Shown: positions 26,537-37,870, counted from the first letter of the stretch. The stretch is 64,000 nt of DNA from Halolamina pelagica (GCF_001307315.1 NZ_LGUC01000001.1:868001-932000); one strand, 5' to 3'. Notes: a model not told the origin generated them from the letters alone. Numbers and translations are program-made.

Positions 26537-27766
26537 TCAGGCGAGGCGTTCGCGGGCGAGCGTTCTGCGGATCCGTCCGACGAGCGCTTCGAGCCCATCG
26601 ACCTCGGCGAGATCGGACAGCGCCGCCTCGAACGCCGCGGCAGTGCCGGCGACGAACGTTCCCTCGCTTGCGGGGCTGTCGCCGCGGCCGCCGGCGACGC
26701 TCTCGGGCGACGGCCGCTCCTCGCCGCCCGCAGCGACGAGGACGTCGTGGTCCGAGCCGATCGCCGCGAGTCGCTCGCGGGTCGATTCGTCGAGGCCCGT
26801 CGTGCGGAACGAGAGCGTCGCCGCCGCACCCGGGGCGACGCCGTTGTGGCCGCGGAGGCCGACGTTGCGCTCGATCTCTCGCGGGACGACGCCCGGAAGT
26901 TCCCCGGCGCCGTCCGCACTGGCGGCCGCAGCAGCGCCGTCGGCGTTGCCGCGGGCACCGTCGCCGAGGAACTCGGCAACGGCGACCACGTCGGCCGTCT
27001 CGGGGACGTCGTGGGTCCGGACGATGTCGGCGCCGCGCTCGACCTCCATCGTCGCCGCCGCGAGGCTGACGGCGAGTTGGTCCGCCGTCTCCGGCCGGTC
27101 GGCGATGACGCCGAGGAAGTCCTCGCGGTTGGTCGCAGTCAGCATCGGCCGGCCGAACGCACGGAACTCCCGGAGCCGGCGGAACATCTCCCAGTTGTCC
27201 TCGTGGGTCTTCTCGTCGTACCAGCCGCCGAACGCCGGGTCGATGATCGTCTTCTCGGTGAAGCCGCCGCGTTCGAGCGCGGCGAAGCAGTCGTCGATCG
27301 ACTTCAGGTGGCCCGGCGACTGGATATCCGGCGGCGACGCCATCTTCACGACCGCGGCGTCGTGGGATTCGCACACGTCGGGCATGTCGGGGTCGGCGAA
27401 CCCGCACACGTCGTTCACCATGTCGAAACCGCCCTCGAGCGCGGCGTCGGCGACCTCGGCGTAGCGCGTCTCGATGGACCAGACCGCGTCGCAGTCGGCG
27501 CGGTCGACGACCTCGAGCGCGCGTTCGAGCCGGTCGAGTTCAGTGTCGACGGCCTGCCAGGGGTTCTTCGGGTTCGAGGACTGGAGCCCCACGTCGATGA
27601 TGTCGGCGCCCGCGGCGACCATCTGCTCGGCGTGCTCGACGGCGCCGTCCACGTCGCCCCAGGTGCTGGGGTCGTAGTTGGACTCGACGCTCATGTTCAG
27701 CACGCCCATGATCCGGGGCGGGTGACCGTCTCCGACCGGGAGGCCGGCGATGTCGACGGGGTTCAT
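26537..27766 (-). CDS. folP: Dihydropteroate synthase family protein
   Basis: A 409-residue pterin-binding TIM barrel. Motifs in order are IMGVLNMSVESNYDPS (normally MGVLNVTPDSF), GADIIDVGLQSSNP, DMVNDVCGF, and KTIIDPAFGG. It would join a pterin to p-aminobenzoate. Two deviations from bacterial enzymes are visible: the altered first loop and a C-terminal extension of about 130 residues rich in Ala/Gly/Asp. Family knowledge leaves open a role in a modified folate or a non-canonical pterin. Its TATA-like GCTTTAG (complement of 27790-27796) is centred about 27 nt upstream. Divergent from otsA. Confidence 0.8.
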   Translation of the reverse strand: MNPVDIAGLPVGDGHPPRIMGVLNMSVESNYDPSTWGDVDGAVEHAEQMVAAGADIIDVGLQSSNPKNPWQAVDTELDRLERALEVVDRADCDAVWSIETRYAEVADAALEGGFDMVNDVCGFADPDMPDVCESHDAAVVKMASPPDIQSPGHLKSIDDCFAALERGGFTEKTIIDPAFGGWYDEKTHEDNWEMFRRLREFRAFGRPMLTATNREDFLGVIADRPETADQLAVSLAAATMEVERGADIVRTHDVPETADVVAVAEFLGDGARGNADGAAAAASADGAGELPGVVPREIERNVGLRGHNGVAPGAAATLSFRTTGLDESTRERLAAIGSDHDVLVAAGGEERPSPESVAGGRGDSPASEGTFVAGTAAAFEAALSDLAEVDGLEALVGRIRRTLARERLA

Positions 27767-27846
27767 AGTTCAGCGTCCGGCGGCGCGGGCTAAAGCGTGC
27801 TGGAACCGGCCCCCGACCCTCGCCACGTCGTTGCCACTCCCGATGG

Positions 27847-27853
27847 GTTCAAC
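27847..27853 (+). promoter_or_regulatory. TATA-like box supporting the GTG start of otsA
   Basis: GTTCAAC is centred 28 nt before the GTG at 27878, while the upstream GTG at 27797 would sit directly against the folP promoter. Confidence 0.4.
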
Positions 27854-27877
27854 ACCGGCCGGCGACCACCAAAGCAC

Positions 27878-29428
27878 GTGATCGACGACGCGTCCGGCGA
27901 CCGGTCGCTCGTGGTTGTCTCGAATCGCGAGCCGTACGTCCACGAGTACGCGGACGGCGAGCCGACGGTCGAGCGACCGGCGGGTGGGCTCGTCAGTGCG
28001 CTGGACGGCGTCGTCACCGAGACGGGCGGAACGTGGGTCGCGTGGGGGAGCGGCGACGCCGACTTCGACCCCGCGGTGGCGCCCGACGGCGAGATCGAGC
28101 TGCCGCCCGGGGCCGCCGACAGCACGGCGGCCGACGACCCACCGGGCTACACGCTCTCCCGGGTCGACCTCCCGCGGCGCCTGGTCGAGAACTACTACTA
28201 CGGCTACAGCAACCAAGTGCTCTGGCCGATCTGTCACCTCGAAGCCGACCCCGTGACCGTCGACCCGGAGTTCGCCCCCGCGTACCGCGAGGCCAACCGC
28301 CTGTTCGCCGACCACGTCGTCGCGGCGGACCCCGACGTGGTCTGGTTCCAGGACTACCACCTCGCGCTGGCACCGGGGTACGTCCGCGAGGAGCGCCCCG
28401 ACGCGCGCCTGGTGCAGTTCTGGCACGTCCCCTGGCCGACGCCGGAGTTCTTCGAGATCTGTCCGCAGGCCGTCGAACTGCTCCGCGGGCTGTTGGGCAA
28501 CGACGCGGTGGGCTTTCACCTCGAACGCTACGCGGCGAACTTCCGGGACTGCGTGGCCCAGTTCGTCCCCGATGCGGCAGTGATGGAGTCGGGCGAGGTG
28601 CGCTACGACGGCCGGACGGTCGAGACGTACGCCTCCCCCATCGGCGTCGACGCCGACCGCGTCGCCGAGAACGCCCGGAGCGACGCCGCGAGACACTACT
28701 GGGACCGCGTCGTCGACCGGTACGACCTCGATCCGAACCGCTCGGTCGTGCTGGGCGTCGACCGCCTCGACTACACGAAGGGGATCGTCGAGCGACTCGA
28801 CGCGCTCGCACACTTGCTGGAGACGAACCCCGACCTCGCGGGCGAGTTTACCTACGTCCAGAAGGGGACCCGGACGCGCGAGGGCATCCCGGCCTACCGG
28901 CGCTACTACGACGAGGTGCGCGACCGCATCGCGGAGCTGGACCGGGTCCACGGGACAGCGGACTGGACGCCCGCGGTGTACATCGAGGACGACGTCGACG
29001 ACCGTGAGCTCGCGGGGCTGTACCGCAACGCCGACGTTGCGGTGGTCAGCTCCCGCCGCGACGGGATGAACCTCGTGGCGAAGGAGTTCGTCGCGGCCCA
29101 GGGGCGACCGTTCCCGAACGCCGGGCTCGCCCAGGCGCGGGGGCTCGGGACGCCGACACGTGACCGGGTGCCGGGCGCGCTCGTACTCAGCCAGTTCGTC
29201 GGCGCCGCCGAGTCGCTCTGTCCGGCGGCGCTGTCGGTCAACCCCTACGACGTGTCGACGTTCGCCGGGACGATTCGGGAGGCGCTGGCGATGGGCGAGA
29301 ACGAGCGACGCGACCGGATGGACTCGCTCCGGAGCTCGGTTCGGGAGGCGGACATCGACGCGTGGCTCGCGACACAGCTAGACGTGTTAGCCGCCGACGA
29401 GCGGGCGGCGCCCGCAAACGACGACTGA
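27878..29428 (+). CDS. otsA: Trehalose-6-phosphate synthase (GT20)
   Basis: A 516-residue glycosyltransferase that joins a nucleotide-activated glucose to glucose-6-phosphate, giving trehalose-6-phosphate, a step to the osmolyte trehalose. Family blocks are LVVVSNREPY, VWFQDYHLALAP, FWHVPWPTPE, VLGVDRLDYTKGI and SSRRDGMNLVAKEFVA. I choose the GTG at 27878 because a TATA-like box lies 28 nt before it and the family N-terminus begins soon after; the longer GTG start at 27797 adds 27 non-conserved residues. No otsB phosphatase gene is adjacent. Confidence 0.9.
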   Translation: MIDDASGDRSLVVVSNREPYVHEYADGEPTVERPAGGLVSALDGVVTETGGTWVAWGSGDADFDPAVAPDGEIELPPGAADSTAADDPPGYTLSRVDLPRRLVENYYYGYSNQVLWPICHLEADPVTVDPEFAPAYREANRLFADHVVAADPDVVWFQDYHLALAPGYVREERPDARLVQFWHVPWPTPEFFEICPQAVELLRGLLGNDAVGFHLERYAANFRDCVAQFVPDAAVMESGEVRYDGRTVETYASPIGVDADRVAENARSDAARHYWDRVVDRYDLDPNRSVVLGVDRLDYTKGIVERLDALAHLLETNPDLAGEFTYVQKGTRTREGIPAYRRYYDEVRDRIAELDRVHGTADWTPAVYIEDDVDDRELAGLYRNADVAVVSSRRDGMNLVAKEFVAAQGRPFPNAGLAQARGLGTPTRDRVPGALVLSQFVGAAESLCPAALSVNPYDVSTFAGTIREALAMGENERRDRMDSLRSSVREADIDAWLATQLDVLAADERAAPANDD

Positions 29429-29742
29429 CGAGCCTGGGACGGAGCCGGGGCTACCGGATCGTGGGTCGGCGACGAGAACGCGACGCTCGAAGCTTCTCGC
29501 TCACCAGTCGAGTCCAGTAGAAAGCGCCAAGGCCACGGTTCAAACTCCCTCGACGGTCGCGGATCACGATCCCCCCGTCGTGCTGCTGCTCGTTGAGTTG
29601 CGAGCCGAAGAAACGCCCGGAGCGGGATTTGAACCACGAGGACTCGCTGCACTCGTCCTCTGGGTTCAGACCCCTCGTGGTCGTTCTCCGCTCACGATTC
29701 GTTCGTCGCTGTCGCTCCTCACTCACTTGTTCGCGGAAGAAA
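29429..29742. other. Intergenic region holding a partial tRNA-Asp tail copy
   Basis: 314 nt without a protein gene. It contains the tail copy at 29607-29635 and, right after it, a compact set of inverted words (CCACGAGG with CCTCGTGG, and GAGGAC with GTCCTC). Short open frames here that read GAGFEP are tRNA-tail artefacts, not proteins. Confidence 0.6.
29607..29635 (-). repeat. Direct repeat copy A: duplicated 3' end of tRNA-Asp plus flank
   Basis: 29 nt identical to 29736-29764: 22 nt are the tRNA 3' portion (discriminator, acceptor strand and part of the T arm) and 7 nt are the downstream flank. After the match the sequences diverge. This is the pattern left when an element integrates at a tRNA 3' end. 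Confidence 0.75.
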
Positions 29743-29764
29743 CGCCCGGAGCGGGATTTGAACC
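29736..29764 (-). repeat. Direct repeat copy B: 3' end of the intact tRNA-Asp
   Basis: The intact partner of copy A, with exactly 100 nt between the two copies. It overlaps the functional tRNA gene. Confidence 0.75.
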
Positions 29765-29815
29765 CGCGTCACGACCGTGACAGGGTCGTATGATGGGCCA
29801 CTACACCATCCGGGC
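29743..29815 (-). tRNA. tRNA-Asp (GTC)
   Basis: The reverse strand folds as a full cloverleaf of 73 nt: acceptor GCCCGGA pairs with TCCGGGC, discriminator G, anticodon stem CGACC/GGTCG around loop CTGTCAC with anticodon GTC, and T arm GGGTTCAAATCCC. CCA is not encoded. No intron. Confidence 0.95.
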
Positions 29816-29986
29816 ACGCTTCCTCGCTGCACTCAATCGTACCGCCGTGTTGTAAATAAGGCTTGCCATCCATCGGCGCCGTGGGACGCCCACCCGTGGC
29901 GTCCCCCGCGTCGTCGCGTCGCCGGCGACGGGTGGCAACGCCTCGCGCACGCGCAACCTACATTAGCAAGCGTTATGTGCCGGCGG

Positions 29987-29994
29987 CTAAAATA
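29987..29994 (+). promoter_or_regulatory. TATA box of the RNA polymerase operon
   Basis: CTAAAATA is the most AT-rich word in the gap between tRNA-Asp and rpoH, centred 48 nt before the rpoH ATG at 30039. That predicts a start of transcription near 30017 and a leader of about 20 nt. Confidence 0.6.
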
Positions 29995-30038
29995 CAGCCG
30001 TAGTATCTCGTGACCGATTCTCTGAACGCCCAACACCT

Positions 30039-30266
30039 ATGGTAGACGTAAGCCAACACGAACTGGTTCCGGAGCACACGCTCCTCGACGAGCCCGAGGT
30101 CGAGGAGGTGCTGGAGGAGTACCAAGTGAAGAAGACGAACCTACCCAAAATCAAGCGCAGGGATCCCGCCCTGCCGAAGGAGGCAGAGCCCGGCGACGTC
30201 GTCCGCATCGAGCGCGACTCGCGCACCACAGACACTGCGGTCGTCTACAGGCTGGTGGTCGAATAA
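30039..30266 (+). CDS. rpoH: DNA-directed RNA polymerase subunit H
   Basis: A 75-residue archaeal RpoH (eukaryotic Rpb5 C-terminal domain): [19 protein letters not shown], then [11 protein letters not shown] and [10 protein letters not shown]. Full length for the family. It heads the polymerase operon and its stop TAA overlaps the rpoB2 ATG by one base. Confidence 0.97.
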   Translation: MVDVSQHELVPEHTLLDEPEVEEVLEEYQVKKTNLPKIKRRDPALPKEAEPGDVVRIERDSRTTDTAVVYRLVVE

Positions 30267-31834
30267 TGGACCGAGAGAGTCGCCGCGCAGTCTCCCGGGA
30301 GTACTTCTCTCAGGAGCGACTGGCGGAGCACCACTTCCGGTCGTTCAACAACTTCCTCGACCGCGGCATGCAGGACGTCGTCGACGAGAAGGAGACCATC
30401 GGCACCGACATCGGCGACAAGGAGGGCCAGGAGCCCGTCTGGGTCGAGCTCGGCGACGTGCGCATCCTGACGCCGCGTGTCCGCGAGGCCGACGGCTCCG
30501 AGGAACTGCTCTACCCGCAGGAGGCACGCCTGCGGAACATCACCTACGCCGCCCCCGTCTTCATGGAGATGTCCATCGTCCGGGGCGGCGAGGACGAGCC
30601 CGAGGAGGTCGTCGACCAGACCGAGACCAAGGTCGGCCGGATGCCGATCATGGTCGGCTCGAACAAGTGTAACATCGACGGCTTCTCCGACGACGAACTG
30701 ATCGACATCGGCGAGGACCCCGTCGACCCCGGCGGCTACTTCATCGTCAACGGCTCCGAGCGCGTGCTGATGACCAGCGAGGACCTGGCGCCGAACAAGA
30801 TCCTCGCGGAGCACGACACCAAGTACGGCGACGACATCCAGGTGGCCAAGACGTTCTCCCAGCGCCGTGGCTACCGCGCGCTCGTGCTCTGTGAGCGCAA
30901 CCGCGAGGGGCTGCTCGAGGTCAGCTTCCCCTCCGTCTCCGGCTCCGTACCGTTCGTGACCCTCGTCCGTGCACTCGGGCTGGAGTCCGACGAGGAGATC
31001 GTCCACCGCGTCTCGGAGGACCCCGAGATCGTGAAGTTCATGCTGGAGAACCTGGAGGAAGCCGACGTTCAGACCGAGGAGGAGGCGATCGAGACCCTCG
31101 GGAAGCGCGTCGCCTCCGGCCAGGGGAAGAACTACCAGCTCAAACGAGCGAACTACGTCATCGATCGCTACCTGCTCCCGCATCTCCACGAGGAGGGCGT
31201 CGAGGAGGAGGACGTGCGCATCAACAAGGCGTACTACCTCTGTCGGATGGCCGAGGCCTGCTTCGAGCTCGCGCTCGGGCGCCGCGACTCCGACGACAAG
31301 GACCACTACTCCAACAAGCGGCTCAAGGTCAGCGGCGACCTGATGAAGGACCTGTTCCGGACTGCGCTGAACAAGCTCTCCCGGGACGTGAAGTACCAGC
31401 TCGAACGCGCCAACATGCGGAACCGCGACCTCAGCGTCAACACGGTCGTGCGCTCGGACGTGCTCACCGAACGGCTGGAGCACCCGATTGCGACCGGGAA
31501 CTGGGTCGGCGGCCGCTCGGGCGTCTCCCAGCTGGTCGACCGCACCGACTACATGGGCGTGCTCAGCCACCTGCGACGGCTGCGCTCGCCGCTGAGTCGC
31601 TCCCAGCCCCACTTCGACGCGCGTGACCTGCACGCCACCCAGTGGGGGCGTATCTGTCCCTCCGAGACCCCCGAGGGGCCGAACTGTGGGCTGGTGAAGA
31701 ACTTCGCCCAGGCGATGGAGCTCTCCCAGCACGTCGACGACGAGCGCGAACTGAAGCGCGAACTCGACGATATGGGCGTCGAGGGCATCCCCGGTATCGA
31801 GGGCGTCGAACGAGCAACACCCGCGGACGACTGA
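30266..31834 (+). CDS. rpoB2: DNA-directed RNA polymerase subunit B''
   Basis: A 522-residue subunit, the N-terminal half of the split archaeal Rpb2 (protrusion, lobe and fork). Marks are [20 protein letters not shown] and the fork block [20 protein letters not shown]. The frame is intact. It overlaps rpoH by one base and is followed by rpoB1 at once, so the two halves should be made in equal amounts. Confidence 0.97.
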   Translation: MDRESRRAVSREYFSQERLAEHHFRSFNNFLDRGMQDVVDEKETIGTDIGDKEGQEPVWVELGDVRILTPRVREADGSEELLYPQEARLRNITYAAPVFMEMSIVRGGEDEPEEVVDQTETKVGRMPIMVGSNKCNIDGFSDDELIDIGEDPVDPGGYFIVNGSERVLMTSEDLAPNKILAEHDTKYGDDIQVAKTFSQRRGYRALVLCERNREGLLEVSFPSVSGSVPFVTLVRALGLESDEEIVHRVSEDPEIVKFMLENLEEADVQTEEEAIETLGKRVASGQGKNYQLKRANYVIDRYLLPHLHEEGVEEEDVRINKAYYLCRMAEACFELALGRRDSDDKDHYSNKRLKVSGDLMKDLFRTALNKLSRDVKYQLERANMRNRDLSVNTVVRSDVLTERLEHPIATGNWVGGRSGVSQLVDRTDYMGVLSHLRRLRSPLSRSQPHFDARDLHATQWGRICPSETPEGPNCGLVKNFAQAMELSQHVDDERELKRELDDMGVEGIPGIEGVERATPADD

Positions 31835-31835
31835 G

Positions 31836-33668
31836 ATGGCAGGAAAACAACAACGGCCTGCGAAGGTCTACGTCAACGGCAGCCTCGTGGGGACCCACCC
31901 GGACCCCGAGGAACTGGCAGCACAGATCCGAGAGTCTCGCCGCAACGGTGAGGTCAGCGAGATGGTCAACGTCGCGGTCAAAGACCGGACTCGCGAGGTC
32001 ATCGTCAACGCGGACTCCGGTCGCGCGCGGCGCCCGCTGATCGTCGTCGACGACGGCGAGCCGCGGCTGACCGACGAGCACATCGAGGCCGTCGAGAACG
32101 ACGAGCTCGAGTTCGAGGACCTCGTCGATCGCGGGATCGTCGAGTTCATCGACGCCGAGGAGGAGGAGGACATCCTCGTCGCCGTCGACGAGGACGACCT
32201 CACCGAGAAGCACACCCACCTCGAGGTCGACCCACAGCTCATCTTCGGCATCGGCGCCGGGATGATCCCCTACCCCGAGCACAACGCGTCGCCGCGTATC
32301 ACGATGGGCGCGGGGATGATGAAGCAGTCCCTCGGGCTGCCGAGCGCGAACTACCGGATCCGGCCGGACACGCGCCAGCACCTCCTGCACTACCCGCAGC
32401 TGTCGATGGTCAAGACGCAGACCACCGAACAGATCGGGTTCGACGAGCGCCCCGCGGCCCAGAACTTCACGGTCGCGGTCATGTCCTACGAGGGGTTCAA
32501 CATCGAGGACGCGCTGGTCATGAACCAGGGGTCGGTCGAGCGCGGGCTCGCCCGCTCGCACTTCTTCCGCACCTACGAGGGTGAGGAGCGACGCTACCCC
32601 GGCGGCCAGGAGGACCGCTTCGAGGTCCCCTCCCAGGACGTGCGCGGCGCACGCGGGGAGGACGCCTACACCCACCTCGACGAGGACGGCCTCGTCAACC
32701 CCGAGACGAAAGTCGACGAGAACTCGGTGCTGCTGGGCAAGACCTCGCCGCCCCGGTTCCTCGAGGAGCAGGAGGACCTCGGCGGGCTCTCGCCCCAGAA
32801 GCGCCGCGAGACCTCGGTCACGATGCGCTCGGGGGAGGACGGCATCGTCGACACGGTCACGCTGATGGAGGGCGAGGACGGCTCGAAGCTCTCGAAGGTC
32901 TCCGTCCGGGACGAACGGATCCCCGAACTCGGGGACAAGTTCGCGTCCCGGCACGGCCAGAAGGGCGTCGTGGGCCACCTCGCACCCCAGGAGGACATGC
33001 CGTTCACCGAGGAGGGACTCATCCCCGACCTCGTGATGAACCCCCACGCGCTCCCCTCGCGGATGACCGTGGGCCACGTGCTGGAGATGCTCGGCGGCAA
33101 GGTCGGCTCGCTCGAGGGCCGGCGCGTCGACGGCACCGCGTTCCAGGGCGAAGGCGAAGAGGAACTCCGCGACAGCCTCGAGGAACGCGGCTTCAAGTCC
33201 TCGGGCAAGGAGGTCATGTACTCCGGCGTCACCGGCGAGAAGATCGAGGCCGAGATCTTCGTCGGCACCATCTTCTACCACAAGCTGTACCACATGGTGA
33301 GCAACAAGCTGCACGCCCGCTCCCGCGGGCCGGTGCAGGTGCTCACCCGCCAGCCCACCGAAGGCCGGGCCCGCGAGGGTGGCCTCCGCGTGGGGGAGAT
33401 GGAGCGTGAGGTGCTCATCGGGCACGGCGCCGCGATGGCGCTGAAAGAACGCCTGCTGGACTCCTCGGACCGCGAGACCGTGTACATCTCGGAGGACACC
33501 GGGATGGTCGCCGTCGAGGACGTGGAGCAGCGCCGGGTGTACGACCCCATTACGAAAGACGAGGACAACATCCACGAGCTGGAGGTCAGCTACGCGTTCA
33601 AGCTGCTGCTCGACGAGATGAAAGCGCTCGGCATCCGACCCAAACTCGAACTGGAGGACGCAGTATAA
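31836..33668 (+). CDS. rpoB1: DNA-directed RNA polymerase subunit B'
   Basis: A 610-residue subunit, the C-terminal half of the split Rpb2. It contains the hybrid-binding and wall blocks ([30 protein letters not shown]) and the anchor and clamp region ([20 protein letters not shown]). Full length and intact. The start ATG is one base past the rpoB2 stop. The acidic insertion near residue 110 ([16 protein letters not shown]) fits a haloarchaeal protein. Confidence 0.97.
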   Translation: MAGKQQRPAKVYVNGSLVGTHPDPEELAAQIRESRRNGEVSEMVNVAVKDRTREVIVNADSGRARRPLIVVDDGEPRLTDEHIEAVENDELEFEDLVDRGIVEFIDAEEEEDILVAVDEDDLTEKHTHLEVDPQLIFGIGAGMIPYPEHNASPRITMGAGMMKQSLGLPSANYRIRPDTRQHLLHYPQLSMVKTQTTEQIGFDERPAAQNFTVAVMSYEGFNIEDALVMNQGSVERGLARSHFFRTYEGEERRYPGGQEDRFEVPSQDVRGARGEDAYTHLDEDGLVNPETKVDENSVLLGKTSPPRFLEEQEDLGGLSPQKRRETSVTMRSGEDGIVDTVTLMEGEDGSKLSKVSVRDERIPELGDKFASRHGQKGVVGHLAPQEDMPFTEEGLIPDLVMNPHALPSRMTVGHVLEMLGGKVGSLEGRRVDGTAFQGEGEEELRDSLEERGFKSSGKEVMYSGVTGEKIEAEIFVGTIFYHKLYHMVSNKLHARSRGPVQVLTRQPTEGRAREGGLRVGEMEREVLIGHGAAMALKERLLDSSDRETVYISEDTGMVAVEDVEQRRVYDPITKDEDNIHELEVSYAFKLLLDEMKALGIRPKLELEDAV

Positions 33669-36579
33669 ATGTCAATCTCAGGCTCACCCAAGGAGATCGG
33701 CAAGATCAGCTTCGGCCTGATGGACCCGGAGACGTACCGGGACATGAGTGCGACGAAGGTGATCACCGCCGACACGTACGACGACGACGGCTACCCCATC
33801 GACATGGGGCTGATGGACCCCCGACTGGGGGTCATCGACCCCGGGCTGGAGTGTCGAACCTGCGGACAGCACTCCGGCTCGTGTAACGGCCACTTCGGCC
33901 ACATCGAACTCGCGGCGCCGGTGATCCACGTCGGCTTCGCGAAGCTGATCCGTCGCCTACTCCGTGGCACCTGTCGGGAGTGCGGCCGGCTCTCGCTCAC
34001 CGAGGACGAGCAGGCCGAGTTCGCCGACCGACTCGAGCGCGCCAAGGAGCTCGGCGACGACCCCGACGACGTGCTGAAGGCCGCGATCCGGCAGGCACGG
34101 AAGACCTCGCGGTGTCCGTACTGCGGCGAGACCCAGTACGACATCAAACACGAGAAGCCGACCACCTACTACGAGGTCCAGGACGTGCTCGCCGGCGAGT
34201 ACTCCGAGATCATCGCCGAGGCGATGCAGCCCGACGACGAGGACGACGAGGGGATGGCCCCGACCGAGCTCGCCGACGAGACCGGCATCGCGCTCGACCG
34301 GATCAACGACATCCTCGGCGGCGAGTTCCGCCCGCGCGAGGAGGACCGCAAGGCGCTGGAGAAGGCGCTGGACATCGACCTCACCGAGGAGGACGAGAAC
34401 AAGCTGATGCCCAGCGACATCCGGGACTGGTTCGAGGACATCCCGGACGAGGACCTGGCGAACATCGGCGTCAACCCCGAGACCTCCCGCCCCGAGTGGA
34501 TGATCATGACGGTGCTGCCGGTGCCGCCGGTCACCACCCGCCCCTCGATCACGCTGGACAACGGCCAGCGCTCCGAGGACGACCTCACCCACAAGCTGGT
34601 CGACATCATCCGCATCAACCAGCGGTTCATGGAGAACCGCGAGGCGGGCGCGCCCCAGCTGATCATCGAGGACCTCTGGGAGCTGCTCCAGTACCACGTC
34701 ACCACGTTCGTCGACAACGAGATCTCCGGGACGCCGCCGGCCCGCCACCGCTCCGGCCGGCCGCTGAAGACGCTCTCCCAGCGACTCAAGGGGAAGGAGG
34801 GTCGCTTCCGTGGCTCCCTCTCCGGGAAGCGCGTGAACTTCTCCGCGCGTACCGTCATCTCGCCGGACCCGACGCTGTCGCTGAACGAGGTCGGCGTCCC
34901 CGAGCGCGTCGCCCGGGAGATGACCCAGACGATGAACGTCTCCGAGCGCAACATCGAGGAGGCGCGGACGTACGTCCGGAACGGCCCGAGGGCCACCCCG
35001 GCGCCAACTACGTCAAGCGCCCCGACGGTCGCCGGCTGAAGGTGACCGAGAAGAACTGTGAGGAGCTCGCCGAGAAGGTCGAGCCCGACTGGGAGGTCTC
35101 CCGACACCTGACCGACGGCGACATCATCGTGTTCAACCGACAGCCGTCGCTGCACCGGATGTCGATCATGGCCCACGAGGTGGTCGTGATGCCGTACAAG
35201 ACGTTCCGGCTGAACACGACGGTCTGTACGCCGTACAACGCCGACTTCGACGGCGACGAGATGAACATGCACGCCCTCCAGAACGAGGAGGCGCGTGCCG
35301 AGGCCCGCGTTCTGATGCGGGTCCAGGAACAGATGCTCAGCCCGCGCTTCGGCGAGAACATCATCGGCGCGATCCAGGACCACATCTCCGGGACGTACCT
35401 GCTGACCCGGAACAACCCGACGTTCACCGAGAACCAGGCGCTGGACCTGCTGCGGGCGACCAGCGTCGACGAGCTCCCCGACCCCGACGGCGAGGAGGAC
35501 GGCGAGCCCGTCTGGACCGGTCGAACCGTGTTCTCGGAGCTGCTGCCGGACGACCTCAATCTCGAGTTCCGCTCGGAGGCCGACGACGAGGTCGTCATCG
35601 AGGACGGCCAGCTCGTGCAGGGGACGATCGACGAGGGCGCAATCGGCGCCTTCGGCGGCGACATCGTCGACACCATCACCAAGGAGTACTCGAAGACTCG
35701 CGCACGCGTGTTCGTCAACGAGGTGGCGACGCTCGCGATGCGCTCGATCATGCACTTCGGGTTCTCGATCGGGATCGACGACGAGTCGATTCCCGCGGCC
35801 GCGGGCGAGCAGGTCGACGAGGCCATCGACGACGCCTACGAGCGCATCGACGAGCTCATCGAGACGTACCGAGCGGGCGACCTGAACTCGATCCCGGGTC
35901 GGACCGTCGACGAGACGCTCGAGCTCAAGATCATGCAGACGCTGGGGAAGGCGCGTGACTCCGCCGAGGACATCGCCAGCGACCACTTCGCCGACGACAA
36001 CCCGGCCATCGTGATGGCCAGTTCCGGCGCACGTGGGTCGATGCTGAACCTGACACAGATGGCCGCCACCGTCGGTCAGCAGTCCGTCAGTGGCGAGCGC
36101 ATCAACCGCGGCTACGAGGGCCGCACCCTCAGTCACTACGAGCCTGGTGACCTCGGCCCCAAGCCCCACGGGTTCGTCGAGAACTCCTACCGCTCGGGGC
36201 TCACCCCGCGTGAGTTCTTCTTCCACGCGATGGGGGCCGCGAGGGGCTGGTGGACACCGCAGTTCGGACCTCCAAGTCCGGCTACCTCCAGCGCCGCCTC
36301 ATCAACGCGCTCTCCGAACTGGAAGCGCAGTACGACGGCACCGTCCGGGACACCTCCGGCACCGTCGTCCAGTTCGAGTTCGGCGAGGACGGCACCTCGC
36401 CGGTGAAAGTCTCCTCCGACGAGGACGACCCCGTCGACGTGGAGGCGATTACCCAGCGCGTGCTGGACGCCGAGTTCAGCAGCGACGAGCAGAAAGCCCG
36501 CTTCCTCGGCGAACAGACCGAGGAAACCAACCTCTCGGAGTTCGCCGGTCCCGGCCTGAACAAGGCGGGACAGGGGTGA
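33669..36579 (+). CDS. rpoA1: DNA-directed RNA polymerase subunit A' (two apparent frameshifts)
   Basis: About 970 residues after two bases are restored. The Zn-binding clamp ([19 protein letters not shown]) is followed by the active-site loop [13 protein letters not shown], whose three Asp residues hold the catalytic Mg. There is no intein. The frame breaks at the CCC run 34985-34987 ([10 protein letters not shown] becomes [15 protein letters not shown]) and at the GGGGG run 36232-36236 ([10 protein letters not shown] becomes [20 protein letters not shown]). A cell cannot lack this subunit, so the breaks must be sequence errors. The rpoA2 ATG is 4 nt after the stop. Confidence 0.96.
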
Positions 36580-36582
36580 GCG

Positions 36583-37821
36583 ATGACTGACGCCGAGGCG
36601 CTCCCCGAGAGCTTCGAACACATCGACGAGGCGACCGAGCAGTTGGTCGAGGACACCGAGCTGCCACGGCGGTTGAAGGACCGCATCTACGGCGCCATCG
36701 AGGAGAACGAGGGCGCGACCGAAGCGGAGATCGAGGAGATCGTCAAAGCCGTCGTCGCACGGTACGACGACACCCGGGTCGACGCGCTCGACCCCGTCGG
36801 GACGGTGTCGGCACAGTCGATCGGGGAGCCGGGGACCCAGCTCACCATGAACACGTTCCACTTCGCGGGCGTCGCGGAGATCGACGTGACACAGGGGCTG
36901 CCCCGGCTGATCGAGCTCGTCGACGCCCGGAAGACGCCGGACACGCCGACGATGACCGTCCACCTCGACGAGGAGCACGCGACCGACCGCGACAAGGCCC
37001 GCGAGGTCGTCTGGCAGATCGAGGCCACCAAGATCCTCGCACTCGGGGACGTCTCGACCAACGTCGCGGACATGCAGGTCACGATCGACCTGAACGAGGA
37101 GACGCTCCAGAAGCGCTGGCCCACCTACGACGACGTGGGCGAGATCGCCGAGGAGATCCAGGACAAGATCGAGAGCGAGCTCAAAGTCGCGACCAAGCGC
37201 AAGGGGACGACGGTCGCGTTCGGCCCCGAGCAGCCCAGCTACCGCGAGCTGCTCCAGCTGGTCGAGGAGCTCCGCGAGGTCGTGTTCAAGGGGATCGAGG
37301 AGGTCTCCCGCGTCGTGATCCGCAAGGAGGAGCTCGACGACCGCGAGGAGGAGGAGTTCGTCCTCTACACCGAGGGGTCCGCCTTCGGCGACGTGCTCGA
37401 GATCGAGGGCGTCGACACCACGCGCTCGACGTGTAACAACATCCACGAGATCCACCAGGAGCTCGGGATCGAGGCCGCCCGCGAGACGATCATCAACGAG
37501 ACCCACGAGACGCTGGCCGAACAGGGGCTCGACGACGTGAACGTCCGGCACCTGATGCTGGTGGCGGACATCATGACCAACCGCGGGACGATCGAGTCGA
37601 TCGGTCGCCACGGCATCTCGGGATCGAAGGAGTCCGTGCTCGCCCGCGCGGCGTTCGAGGTGACGGTGAACCACCTGCTCGACGCCGCCGTCCACGGCGA
37701 GGTCGACGATCTCGACGGCGTCATCGAGAACGTCATCGTCGGGAAGCCGGTCTCGATCGGCACCGGCGACGTGGACCTCCGCATGGGCTCGGGCAGCGCA
37801 ATGAAGTCCGCCGACGACTGA
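36583..37821 (+). CDS. rpoA2: DNA-directed RNA polymerase subunit A''
   Basis: A 412-residue subunit, the C-terminal part of Rpb1 that archaea encode separately. It has the trigger-loop region ([19 protein letters not shown]) and the jaw/cleft blocks ([14 protein letters not shown]: [10 protein letters not shown], then [15 protein letters not shown]). Intact and full length. It lies directly after rpoA1 and 49 nt before nusA. Confidence 0.97.
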   Translation: MTDAEALPESFEHIDEATEQLVEDTELPRRLKDRIYGAIEENEGATEAEIEEIVKAVVARYDDTRVDALDPVGTVSAQSIGEPGTQLTMNTFHFAGVAEIDVTQGLPRLIELVDARKTPDTPTMTVHLDEEHATDRDKAREVVWQIEATKILALGDVSTNVADMQVTIDLNEETLQKRWPTYDDVGEIAEEIQDKIESELKVATKRKGTTVAFGPEQPSYRELLQLVEELREVVFKGIEEVSRVVIRKEELDDREEEEFVLYTEGSAFGDVLEIEGVDTTRSTCNNIHEIHQELGIEAARETIINETHETLAEQGLDDVNVRHLMLVADIMTNRGTIESIGRHGISGSKESVLARAAFEVTVNHLLDAAVHGEVDDLDGVIENVIVGKPVSIGTGDVDLRMGSGSAMKSADD

Positions 37822-37870
37822 TGGGGCGGCGCCGCCCACCGACGCAGCCGCCAGCCCGGAGGTGGCGTCG

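Noticed and set aside
29580..29793. Overlapping short frames encoding PGAGFEP-type peptides
   Set aside because: They read through the tRNA-Asp gene and its tail copy; such peptides are a classic mis-annotation of tRNA 3' ends.
33669..37821. Intein in rpoA1 or rpoA2
   Set aside because: The interruptions are single-base frame changes; no inserted block or splice motifs are present and the active-site loop is continuous.
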